Of a DNA stretch of 64,000 bases, positions 18,501 to 27,500 are shown piece after piece. The position numbers and the translations under genes were made by a program. The notes below the pieces were generated by a model. It was not told where the DNA came from. It worked only from the letters and a program-made list of their open reading frames with translations, and did not search any database. This stretch comes from Actinomycetes bacterium (GTDB taxonomy: Bacteria; Actinomycetota; Acidimicrobiia; Acidimicrobiales; Palsa-688). Within the stretch, counting starts at the first letter, position 1. Each line of letters starts with the position of its first letter. The stretch lies in contig JAJZIY010000002.1 in the NCBI GenBank assembly GCA_021828475.1, positions 62,001 through 126,000 of the forward strand, written 5' to 3'.

Positions 18501-18599
18501 CTCCGCGCACACGTCGATGAGCGCCACCGGGGTGGCGCACTTGTAGGTGGCGCAGAAGCGGCCGCCGTCGAGCAGCTTGTCGGCGAAGCGCAGGGGACC
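18501..18599 (-). pseudogene. small relic resembling the N-terminus of actinobacterial HNH endonucleases
   Basis: In one minus-strand frame 33 codons read PLRFADKLLDGGRFCATY then KCATPVALIDVCAE. This resembles the conserved opening of a family of actinobacterial restriction-type HNH nucleases (pattern FADKLL...GRF.ATYK.A.L.ALIDLC). Before and after it the frame is arginine/proline-rich nonsense. The identification rests on memory of the family pattern only. Confidence 0.35.
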
Positions 18600-18675
18600 G
18601 TCCGAAACAGACGGGCCGCTGTGCACGGCCTGGCGTCTGACGTTCTGTGCTGGACGTCGGTGTGCACTGGCTTGC

Positions 18676-19056
18676 TCAGGGTTCCTGGACACTGAGCGAC
18701 CGTCCGGTTGCGGTTGCGATGGCCTCCAGGTCGCCGCGGTCGGAGCTGATGACCAAGTCTACGCGGCGCAAGGCTCCCTCAACGACGCTGGCGTCGACGA
18801 TATCCGTGGTGGCCGCCTTGGCTACCACCGACCCGACTCTTCGCGCCTGGTCATCATCGAGCGCTTCAACGTCGCAGCCGACGAGGAGCCTCGAGAGCAA
18901 CGCCTGGCGGCTACCACCTCGCCAGGTCTGGGCGACTACACCAGCCGGGACGGTAGGGAGCGTTCGGTTGGCCAGGAGCGCACCGTGCCGAGCCCACATC
19001 CGCCGTTCGCCGCGCTCAGCAGCGATGAGCGCTCCCGAGTCGTAGGTCACTCCCAT
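18676..19056 (-). CDS. PIN-domain ribonuclease toxin (VapC type)
   Basis: 126 residues. The PIN acidic residues are in place: D6 in VTYDSGALIAAERG (with the nearby E), the central D pair in TTDIVDASV, and the last in ISSDRGDLEAIA. PIN toxins cut RNA, usually tRNA or rRNA, with Mg2+. The start ATG at 19056 shares one base with the antitoxin stop (TGATG), the usual coupling in toxin-antitoxin operons. Confidence 0.88.
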   Translation of the reverse strand: MGVTYDSGALIAAERGERRMWARHGALLANRTLPTVPAGVVAQTWRGGSRQALLSRLLVGCDVEALDDDQARRVGSVVAKAATTDIVDASVVEGALRRVDLVISSDRGDLEAIATATGRSLSVQEP

Positions 19057-19331
19057 CAGGCGCTGCGCGTACCCCGGGGCCGGTCGGGACGCAACTGCCC
19101 GACGACTTCACGAGCCCAATGCTCAGCCTCGGCGATCTCTTCGGAACTGAAACGGCCGTATTCGCGTTCGAACTCGGCGACGGCTTCCAGGCCGGCTCTT
19201 ATCTTGAACTCCTTCAGCGCCGTGGCCGCCAACCAGGCGCTGTAGCTGACCCCGGCCTCAGTAGCAGCCGCTTCGATCTGCGCGTCGAGGTCCGGTGGGA
19301 TCGACACCGATCGCTTCTTCCTGACAGCCAT
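19056..19331 (-). CDS. ribbon-helix-helix antitoxin paired with the PIN toxin
   Basis: 91 residues from ATG 19331. The N-terminus is a ribbon-helix-helix strand and helices (KKRSVSIPPDLDAQIEAAAT, VSYSAWLAATALKEF), which bind DNA as dimers; the acidic C-terminal part (EYGRFSSEEIAEAEHWARE) probably wraps the toxin. It has no ribosome site, and the candidate operator begins only 9 bp upstream, so the transcript is probably leaderless or nearly so. Confidence 0.85.
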   Translation of the reverse strand: MAVRKKRSVSIPPDLDAQIEAAATEAGVSYSAWLAATALKEFKIRAGLEAVAEFEREYGRFSSEEIAEAEHWAREVVGQLRPDRPRGTRSA

Positions 19332-19339
19332 GCCCGTAC

Positions 19340-19359
19340 AGTAGCACAAGAGTAGTACA
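19340..19359. promoter_or_regulatory. direct-repeat operator of the toxin-antitoxin operon
   Basis: AGTAGCACA (19340-19348) and AGTAGTACA (19351-19359) are direct repeats with 11-bp period, one helical turn, immediately upstream of the antitoxin start. This is the layout bound by cooperating RHH dimers in autoregulated operons. Confidence 0.5.
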
Positions 19360-19473
19360 GCCGGGCGACGGCGCCACCGCGATAGGGCTACCTGCGTGGG
19401 CCCCGGTCGAGAGGCGCAGCCGAAAGCGATAATCCGCTGGCAGGACATAGCAGTTGTGCGCTTAGCTGACCAG

Positions 19474-20226
19474 GTGAGCGCCGTAGCCCCTGCCCAGTCG
19501 CACCTGATCTGTGGCACCCCGAGGACCGGCAGCACCTTGCTGTGCGGCTTATTGGCCGCTACGGGCGTCGCCGGCAAGCCCGAGTCGTACTTCCGGCTCC
19601 CCGACGAGCCTTCCTATGCGGAGGCATGGGGTGTCCGGCGCGGCCCAGATGGCCCCCTTGACTACCGGGAGTACGTTGGTGCTGCGATCGTGGCCGGCAG
19701 TACGTCCAACGGTGTTTTCGGAGCACGAGTCATGTGGGGAACCATGGACGAGGTGGTCGCCAAGCTTCGTGCCGCCCACGGGCACCAGGTCGGCACCGAC
19801 CTGGAAGTCATCCAGCCCGAACTCGGCGAGACGCGTTTTGTGCACCTGTACCGACGTGACGTGGTGGCCCAGGCTGTGTCTTGGGCCAAGGCGGAGCAAA
19901 CGGGGTGCTGGCAGGACGGTGACAGTGTCGTCCCCGGCCGACGCCCCATGATCGACATCGACGACATTGACCGTTACGTAGGGACGATCAGGGAACACAA
20001 CCTGGCCTGGCGTGAATGGTTCGACACGACCGCTGTCGTCCCGCTTGTCGTCTCCTATGAGGACTTGGTCGCGGACATGGCCGGTACCGTCGGCCGCATT
20101 ACGCACTTCCTGGGCCTCGAGCTACCAGCTGGCCATGTAGCGGAACCGCTCACTCACCGGCAGGCTGATGGGGCCAACCGGTATTGGGCGGAACGATACC
20201 GTGCCCAGAGGCCTCTTGAGTTTTAG
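19474..20226 (+). CDS. Stf0-type sulfotransferase
   Basis: 250 residues from GTG 19474. The PAPS 5'-phosphosulfate loop is HLICGTPRTGSTLLCGLLA, and the rest follows Stf0, the family whose mycobacterial member sulfates trehalose (RDVVAQAVSWAKAEQTGCW; YEDLVADMAGTVGRITHFLG). The frame extends back to GTG 19396, but those 26 codons have poor third-position GC, and the family normally begins a few residues before the PAPS loop; TTAGCT at 19462-19467 could serve as a -10 for a leaderless start at 19474. The acceptor is unknown; a trehalose or glycolipid is possible. Confidence 0.85.
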   Translation: MSAVAPAQSHLICGTPRTGSTLLCGLLAATGVAGKPESYFRLPDEPSYAEAWGVRRGPDGPLDYREYVGAAIVAGSTSNGVFGARVMWGTMDEVVAKLRAAHGHQVGTDLEVIQPELGETRFVHLYRRDVVAQAVSWAKAEQTGCWQDGDSVVPGRRPMIDIDDIDRYVGTIREHNLAWREWFDTTAVVPLVVSYEDLVADMAGTVGRITHFLGLELPAGHVAEPLTHRQADGANRYWAERYRAQRPLEF

Positions 20227-20573
20227 CCCCAGAGTGGTCGTTCCGCGCCGCCGGAACACTAACGGATCACCAGGGTAACCAGCCCATATGGACGGGCATG
20301 GAGGGCGGAGCGGAGCAGAGCGCGGCGACCGAGCGCGGCTGAAAACAGGGCCGCTGCGGGCCCACTGTCGGTCACCAGTCTCCTTGCCCGCTCTCAGAGT
20401 TCCGGCCCGCACCCGCTGCTCGGCTGGTTGTCGCTCCAGGGGTCGCTTCCGGCGGGTTCGTGGACCCGTCTGAGGACAGCTGCTCGACGAGCTGTAGCAC
20501 CGGTGCCTGACGAACCCGGACGAGTCCGGGGGTCTTGGTCTCGCCCACCGATCCCGCTCGTGTGGGATCGGGT
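20227..20573. other. stretch without an intact gene
   Basis: Downstream of the sulfotransferase. Only arginine-rich frames are seen on both strands, with no hairpin of note. It may hold the degraded end of the relic at 20574-20690. Confidence 0.4.
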
Positions 20574-20690
20574 GCCAGCCTTGGCGTCCCGGATCTTCCT
20601 GGCCAGCTCGGCGAGGTGGTCGGTGGCTTCGGTGTGGGCTCGGAGCCACGCTTGGCGGGCGGCTTGGGCTGTCTCAAGCTCGTGGAGCGC
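20574..20690 (-). pseudogene. fragment of a small helical protein, frameshifted
   Basis: One minus-strand frame gives a clean amphipathic helix pattern, ALHELETAQAARQAWLRA then HTEATDHLAELARKIRDA. Just upstream the plausible continuation (HPERDDSYYAERDLVPAG) is in another frame, so at least one frameshift separates them. The fragment overlaps the end of hicB. It resembles small helical actinobacterial proteins that I cannot name. Confidence 0.3.
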
Positions 20691-20964
20691 CCGGCGGGGA
20701 CAAGGTCCCGCTCGGCGTAGTAGCTGTCGTCCCGTTCGGGGTGGGCGCGCTCTCGTCAGGCGACATCGACCAGCCCAGTGGCGCTCCGGGGTGGGGTACG
20801 GGATGCCCGGAGTCGCGCAAGTCGTCCAGGTAGGCGCCGATCGCTTCGACGATCAGGGTCTCGAGCTCGGCCCGGGTGGCTCCCACGGCGACACACCCGG
20901 GAAGGTCGGGGACGTAGGCGCCCCAACTGGTGTCTCCCTGCTCGTAGACGACGCTGTAGCGCAT
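20674..20964 (-). CDS. hicB: HicB-type antitoxin
   Basis: 96 residues. The partial RNase H-like HicB fold is clear: MRYSVVYEQGDTSWGAYVPD, LPGCVAVGATRAELETLI, then VEAIGAYLDDLRDSGHPVP. HicB binds and blocks the HicA ribonuclease. About 25 low-complexity residues (S, T, P, G) follow the normal end, and their DNA overlaps another degraded frame, so the natural stop may have been lost. It lies 10 bp downstream of the hicA remnant on the same strand. Confidence 0.75.
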   Translation of the reverse strand: MRYSVVYEQGDTSWGAYVPDLPGCVAVGATRAELETLIVEAIGAYLDDLRDSGHPVPHPGAPLGWSMSPDESAPTPNGTTATTPSGTLSPPGAPRA

Positions 20965-20974
20965 CAGGGCCTCC

Positions 20975-21211
20975 TCATCGCCGTCCGGGAGGGTCGATCC
21001 CGGCTTGGCGGTAGATCGCTGCCAGGGTACCAGCGGGCATGTCGGTCCCCTCGTTGCCGGCGATCACTACCCGGCGGTCAGGGTGGTCGGGGTGGCGGTA
21101 GACACGGTGGCTCCCCCGTCCGCATGGGCGTCTTTGCGGCCTTGGACTAGCGCATCGCCAGCCGCTACCACATAAAGGCCCTGGACCTCGGCACCGCCGC
21201 GGCGTCCTCAA
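20975..21211 (-). pseudogene. hicA: hicA toxin remnant with scrambled N-terminal half
   Basis: The C-terminal 47 residues match HicA: GRGSHRVYRHPDHPDRRVV then GNEGTDMPAGTLAAIYRQAG, including the catalytic histidine in GSH. The N-terminal 30-odd codons in the same frame (rich in R, P, C) lack the conserved first strand and helix of HicA, and the other frames contain stops (TAG twice in one). No ATG or GTG with a ribosome site is available for the conserved part. A dead toxin beside a preserved antitoxin is the simplest reading. Confidence 0.55.
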
Positions 21212-24069
21212 TCAACGTTGCCGCCAACATGTGTCAGGCCTGGAAGGGCTGGGAGTTGTGCGCGGTTGGTGATCCCAAGCTTCTGGTAGGCGCGGGTGAG
21301 GTGCCCTTCGACGGTTCGAGTGGTTATGAACAGGTTTTGGGCGATGTCGCGGTTGGTAAGGCCGACGGCGGCTAGCCGGACGACGCGACGCTCGCTTGGG
21401 GTCAGCGAGTCGGGTCCCGTGAGGAGGAGTCGTCGGGGTCGCCCGCCGGCGGCGATGAGCTCGGTGCGAGCCCGTTCTGCCAAAGCGAGCGCCCCGCAGC
21501 GATGGGCGAGGTCAAGCGCCGGGCGCAGCACCTCGCGGCTCTCCGTTCGCTGCCCGGCGCGCCGCAGCGCTGCTCCAAGGTCGGTCATGGCGCGGGCGTG
21601 CTCGAGTCGCGCCCCGGAACCCTCGAGCACCCGTACCGCCTGGCCGAGCAGTTCGATGCCACGCCTGCCGTCCTCCGCGAGGCCGGTTGCCCGCAGCGCC
21701 ATGCCGAGAACACGCCGGGCGTTGTAGGCCTGGGCGAGCGCGAGCTCTTCGGCCGCGAGCGCCCTCGCTTCGTCCTGTTGGCCGAGCGCCAGGTGGGCAA
21801 GGGCGGCGTCGGAGCGCCACGGCGTGGTCGGCGGGCTCGGGTTGTGGATGCGAGTGAAGAGGTCACCGGCGGCCAGGAGGTCTTTGAGCGCCGCCGCCGG
21901 ACGATGCTTGGCGAGGCTGAGCCGGCCTCGGGCCGCCAGCACATAGCCGCCGTAGACCATAGACGGGTACTGCTCGGCGAGCCGGTAGCGCTGATTGGCC
22001 GCTTCGGCCGCCTCGAGTTCACCGCGCTCCGCAAGCGACTCGAGCAGCACCACGAGGGCGTGGGCGGCAGGGGGCCCGGGCGGGCGGGGGGCAGTCTCGA
22101 GCGCGGCGCGGGCGTCCGCTTCGGCTTCGGCGAGGTTGCCGAGGCGGAAATGAGCAAGGGCGCGGTAGCACGAAACGACGAGCACGTGCCGCAACGAGCC
22201 GAGCCGGCGGGCGTCCGCTAGAGCTTCGTCGAAACGCGGCAGCGCCTCGTCGTAGCGCTCCGCGAGGACAAGCGCGGCGCAGGGATAGTAGAAGAACTGG
22301 GGTCGCTCGCGCACCACCGACAGGAACTTCGGGGCCTCCTCGAGCGCGCGGAGCGCGAGTCGCACGACCGTCTCCGCCGGCTCGATCGCCATGGAAGCGG
22401 CGAGCGCCAGCGTGCCGAATACGTTCGACGGAACGTCTTTCTCGTCCAACCCGCGCAGGTGCGCGATCCGCGTTGCGGCCGCGTCCGCGGTGTCAGCGTC
22501 GAGCTGGGCCACGCCGAGGGCGGCAGCCTCGAGCGTCAGGGCCGCAGTACGGTCGAGACCGCTGAGACGGGCGCCTGTTTTCTCGAGCACCGCTAGCGCC
22601 TCGCGGGTGCGGCCATCGACCTGAAGCAGGGCTGCCAGTTCGAGCGCGATCGTGACCTGGGCGCTCGCGTCGGTTGCTGCCTCGAGTGCAGCCTCGAGAT
22701 CGGTCACCGCTAGCGGGTCCTCCGCGTAGGACTCGGCGAAGCCCAGCTGGCGCAGGAGATCGGGGCGAACGGGCTCGGGCGGGGGCTCGGCCAACGCCCG
22801 CCGCAGATGCGCGACGGCCGAGCTTGGAGCGCCGTTCGCGATCGCGGTCTTGGCGGCCGCGCAGAGTGAATCGACGACCCAATCGTCCCGGGCGGGATCG
22901 GTCGCCAACAGGTGGGCCGCGACGAGCTGCGCGGACGCGCCCTCGTTCGCCAGGGCGCGCGCCGCCGCCGCGTGCAGGGCTGCCCGCTCACCGGGGTTGA
23001 GGTCCGCCTCCACCGCCGCCCGTACCAGCGGGTGCACGAAGCGCAGCGGCCGACCCTCCTCCAGGAGCCCGGCGACGGCCAGCTCGTCGAGCCCGGCACC
23101 GGCTCTCCTTAGGTCCAACCCGGCGAGGGAGGCAGCCAGTCGAAGCTCGGCCTCACCTAGAACGGCGGCCGCTCCTGCCAGCCCGCGGGCGACGGCTGAC
23201 AGGCGGCTCAGCCGCCGCACGACCCACTGCGAAACCGCGCGGGGGGCGAGCATCTCGAGGCGCGGACTGGCCGCCGCCGTCGGCTCGATGCCCTCCTCAC
23301 CAATGGCGCGTACGAGCTCCCGCACGAGAAATGGAACGCCGCCGGTGACCTGATGGCAGGCGTTCCCGAAAGCCGGCTCCACGTCGGAGCCGAGACCCAG
23401 CCCCACCAGCTCGGCCACCGCCCGCGCGGTCAACGGCGCAAGCGCAACCACCTCCGTGGGAGGTTCGCCGGAGAGGGCGGCCAGAACCGGCGGATCATCA
23501 GGCGACCGAGCGGGCCGTGCCGCAGCCACGACCGCGATCGGCAGCTCGTCAACCCTTCGCCCGAGGTAGTGCAAGAAGCGCAGCGACGCCTGGTCAGCCC
23601 AGTGGACGTCGTCGATGCACAGCAGCAGCGGGGAGAGCCGGCCCAGGTTCGCGCACAGCCAGTAGAGGCCGTGCAGGATCGCGAACGAAGGGTCGGGCAG
23701 CGCCTCGGTGACCTCACCCTCAGGTGGCGCGACGCCGAGCAGGGCCGCCGCGTGCCCGGCCGCGCCCGCAAGCAGCTCCGCTCGCTCCGAGGGCGACGCC
23801 GCGACCAACAGAGCCTCGAACAGCTGGCGCACCAGCCCGTACGCGAACTCCCGCTCTAGTTCCGATCCCCTGGCGCTCAGGGTCGTGAGGCCAAGCTTGC
23901 GACCACGTAGGCCTGCCTCCAGGATCAACCGCGACTTGCCGATCCCCGCCGGCCCCTCGAGCAGCAGCAGCGAACCGCGGCCCGCGATCGCGTCACCCAG
24001 GCGCTGATCGATCCGGGCTAGAGGCGCGTCTCGCTCCAGAAGCACTGGCGCGACTACAACCGTGGTCAC
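21208..24069 (-). CDS. large AAA-ATPase LuxR-family regulator
   Basis: 953 residues. N-terminal ATPase with Walker A GPAGIGKSRLILEAG and Walker B LLLCIDDVHWADQASLRFL, the DVHWAD form of the ATP-dependent LuxR (LAL/MalT-like) regulators; a long TPR-like helical middle (about 380-850); and a C-terminal LuxR helix-turn-helix, LTPSERRVVRLAAVGLTNRD then IAQNLFITTRTVEGHLTR. Such STAND regulators activate target operons after binding an inducer. It stands alone here, ending against the hicA remnant and divergent from the PKD-protein gene, which is a candidate target. Confidence 0.93.
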   Translation of the reverse strand: MTTVVVAPVLLERDAPLARIDQRLGDAIAGRGSLLLLEGPAGIGKSRLILEAGLRGRKLGLTTLSARGSELEREFAYGLVRQLFEALLVAASPSERAELLAGAAGHAAALLGVAPPEGEVTEALPDPSFAILHGLYWLCANLGRLSPLLLCIDDVHWADQASLRFLHYLGRRVDELPIAVVAAARPARSPDDPPVLAALSGEPPTEVVALAPLTARAVAELVGLGLGSDVEPAFGNACHQVTGGVPFLVRELVRAIGEEGIEPTAAASPRLEMLAPRAVSQWVVRRLSRLSAVARGLAGAAAVLGEAELRLAASLAGLDLRRAGAGLDELAVAGLLEEGRPLRFVHPLVRAAVEADLNPGERAALHAAAARALANEGASAQLVAAHLLATDPARDDWVVDSLCAAAKTAIANGAPSSAVAHLRRALAEPPPEPVRPDLLRQLGFAESYAEDPLAVTDLEAALEAATDASAQVTIALELAALLQVDGRTREALAVLEKTGARLSGLDRTAALTLEAAALGVAQLDADTADAAATRIAHLRGLDEKDVPSNVFGTLALAASMAIEPAETVVRLALRALEEAPKFLSVVRERPQFFYYPCAALVLAERYDEALPRFDEALADARRLGSLRHVLVVSCYRALAHFRLGNLAEAEADARAALETAPRPPGPPAAHALVVLLESLAERGELEAAEAANQRYRLAEQYPSMVYGGYVLAARGRLSLAKHRPAAALKDLLAAGDLFTRIHNPSPPTTPWRSDAALAHLALGQQDEARALAAEELALAQAYNARRVLGMALRATGLAEDGRRGIELLGQAVRVLEGSGARLEHARAMTDLGAALRRAGQRTESREVLRPALDLAHRCGALALAERARTELIAAGGRPRRLLLTGPDSLTPSERRVVRLAAVGLTNRDIAQNLFITTRTVEGHLTRAYQKLGITNRAQLPALPGLTHVGGNVD

Positions 24070-24379
24070 CGGTGCCGATCATACCCCGCCAAAACTCCTC
24101 GGTCGGCCCCCGCAAATACAGGTGGTCTCCCACGTCGCGAACCCGACCCGGCTCCGCTACCGTCCGACCTGTTGACCCAAACGCGGCGAGGCCCACACCA
24201 TGATCCGTCCCTACATTGCCAGGAACACCGAGTGTCCGTTCCGGCCGCGGCCCCAGGGGCAGCAGGGGCCGCCTGCTTTGGGCCGAGGCTCAACCTACGA
24301 ATTTGTCGCACACCCCCTACGGGTTGCATTTACGCCATTGGCTAGGTGCATCGGGTTGAGGGGCGCATCACATCGAAGT

Positions 24380-24494
24380 CCGACCTGCTGTGGGTCGGTA
24401 GCGTACCGAGAGGGGTTCCGCGTTGCGTTGGCATCGGCAGTCACGTGTCTTTTCGAAGGGCGAGGCGGTAGCTCCGTCCCTCAGCGGCGACGGA
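24380..24494 (+). promoter_or_regulatory. structured leader of the PKD-protein gene
   Basis: Two hairpins lie before the start codon: CCGACC (24380-24385) with GGTCGG (24393-24398), and TCCGTC (24473-24478) with GACGGA (24489-24494), the second within 25 nt of ATG 24519. They may be part of a 5' leader RNA. I could not match it to a known riboswitch. Confidence 0.3.
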
Positions 24495-24518
24495 ACAGCT
24501 GAGCTGCATCGGCGGAGA

Positions 24519-27500
24519 ATGCGCCGTGGCCGCCTCCCGCGGCTCTTCGCGTGGCCTCGAGGGGGCAAGGCGCGCTGGGCTGTGGCGGCGCTCGCACCGG
24601 TCGTCGCCTCCGGGCTGGCCTTCGTGGCTCCGGCGTCGGCGACCCCGACCGGCTCGCCCACTGCCACCATCCCCGTCGGGAGCAATCCGACAGCCGTGGC
24701 GGTGAATCCCACGACTCAGATGGTCTATGTGGTCAACAACAGCTCCAACAGTGTGTCGGTGATCGACGAGGCGACGAACCAGGTGACCGCCACGATCGAT
24801 CTTACCGCCGCCGCCGGTTCTTTTCCAGGGCCTGGCCATGACTCCATCGCAGTGAACCCCGCCACCAACACCATCTATGCGGCGTATGAGACGACCGTGT
24901 CGTTGACGATCGGCGGCTCCACTTTGAGCGTGTTCCAGGGCCAGGTGGCGGTGATCGACGGGGCTACGAACCAGATCGCGACCACGATCACCCTGCCCTT
25001 AGATCCAGCCGGCGCCCGCATGCTTCCCCAAGCCATGGCAGTGAACCCCGTCACCAACACCATCTATGTGGCAAGTTATCCAACCGCAGACGCAGATGAC
25101 GCGGTCGCGGTGATCAACGGCTCGACCAACCAGGTCGCCACCTCGATCGATTTGCCCGACTTGGAAATCCCGACCGGTGTCGCGGTGAACTCGCTCACCG
25201 ACCGGGTCTATGTGACGACGCAGGACAATCTCTGGATCATCGACGGTTCGACCAACACGCCTTCGCCGTCCACCGGGATGGCCGGCGACCTGCTCATGGG
25301 CGTGGCGGTGGACGAGAGCACCGACATGGTCTACGCGACTGCCGGGCTTAGCGCATTGGTGCCGCTAAACGGGGCAAACAACGTAACCGGGTACATTCCG
25401 GCCAACCTGGCTGGCGCCGAGGGCGTCACGGTGGACGCCGACACCTCGTACGCCTATGTGACCAGCGATAACAACACCGTGACGGTGGTCAACCTGGCGA
25501 CAAGTCAGATCACGGCCAGTTTCGCAGTGGGGAGCGGTCCGACCGGCGTGGCGGTCGACCCCGGCACCGACAGGGTCTACGTGGCCAACTCCGGCTCGAA
25601 CACCGTGTCGGCGATCGCGATCGCGCCGCCAACCGTTTCGGCCGGTGGCGGGTACAGCGGGCAGGGAGGTTCGCCGATCGCCGTCAGCGGTACGGCCTCG
25701 GACAACTACCAGTCGGCTCCCGCCACGGCCTGGAGCGCCACCGCCAACAGTGGCGCCTATGGCACCTGCTCCTTCGCCGACGCGGCTGCACTGACCACGA
25801 CCGTCACCTGCAACGGTCCGGGCACCTACACCTTGACCCTGACCGCCGACGACGGGCTCACCGTCCCGGCGACGAGCACGGCGCAGCTGACGGTCACCCC
25901 GGCCCCCATCACCGTCTTCGACACGGCGGTCGTCGACCAGTACACGCTGACGACTGCGAGCCCCGTCACCGTCGACGCCAACTGGTCCGACCCCGACACC
26001 GCTGACGTAGAGAGCGCCACCGTCGACTGGGGCGACGGCACGATTTCAACACCGCTCCCCGGCGTCGTTACCCCCGGGTTTGGTTTCGTGTCTGCTACCC
26101 ACACCTATGCCAAGGCGGGTACCTTTACGGCGACGGTGACGGTGCGCAATGGCCTCAACCCGCCGGTCACCGCTTCCCAGTCGATCCAGATCACCGTCGT
26201 GGCCAACACGCCCCCGACCGTGAGCGCTGGAGGGCCCCTCTATAGGGGAACCGAAGGCAGCCCGGTCACGTTGGACGGTTCCGCCGTCGACCCGGACGGT
26301 GACACCCTGACGAGCCAGTGGAGCATCCCTCTAGGCGCCGAGTCCGGCAACGGCACATGCACCTTCGCCAACCCGGCCGCCCTGGACACCACGGTGACCT
26401 GCACCGACGAAGGACACTACGAGCTGAGCCTGACCGTCAGCGACGGGGTCAACAACTGGACGACCTACTTCTCGACGGCAGGGCTCACGCTGGCCAACGC
26501 CCCGATCACGGTCGGAGCGATCACCGGACTACCCGCTCTCGGCGCCTCGGTGAACACCCCCGTCACCGCCAACGCCACCTTCAGCGACCCCGGCACCGTC
26601 GGCGCTCACACTGCGACCATCGACTGGGGTGACGGCACCACCACAACGGGAACCGTGACCGAGACGGTGGGCTCGGGGGCAGGTTCAGTGAGCGGCAGCC
26701 ACTCCTACGCCACCCCAGGCACTTACGCGGTGTCGGTGTCGGTGTCGGACCAGGCAGAGTGCGTGCCCGACGGGTTCTATGGGGGGATGTGCCTCCCCGG
26801 CAACACCCTCTTAGCGGCGGTGACCGGGACCAACTCTGCACAGGTCGTCGTCAACGCGCCCATCACCGCGAGCGCCGACGGGCCGTACAACGGCGCCGAG
26901 GGCTCGGCGATCAACGTCAGCGGCACCGCAACCGACAACGTCGGGGCAACCGTCACGACCGCTTGGAGTGCGGCCCCGAGCAGCGGCACCGACGGCACGT
27001 GCACCTTCGCCAACCCGGCCGCGCTTGCCACCACCGTCACCTGCACCGGCGACGGCACATACACCCTCACGCTCGCCGCCAACGACGGCATCAACCCCAC
27101 GGTGACGAGCACGACCCAGTTGACGGTCGGCAACGCGCCGATCGCGGTTGGGACCGTCACCGCATCACCGTCTGCCGCGGTGCCGATCAACAGTCCCGTT
27201 ACGGTCAGCGCCAACTTCACCGATCCCGGCACCGCCGACGCCCACACCGCGACCATCAACTGGGGCGACGGCACGACCACAACGGGAACCGTGACAGAGA
27301 CCGTCGGCTCAGGCACGGGTTCGGTGAGCGGGAACCACGCCTACGCGGCAGGTGGCTCCTACAGCGTGACGGTGACGGTAAGCGATGGCGATGTCCAGCC
27401 CGGGACCGGTAGCGGCTCGACGCAGGTCATCGTCAACGCGCCCCCGACCGTCGACGTCGGCGGACCGTACAACGGCGCCGAAGGCTCGGCGATCAACCTG

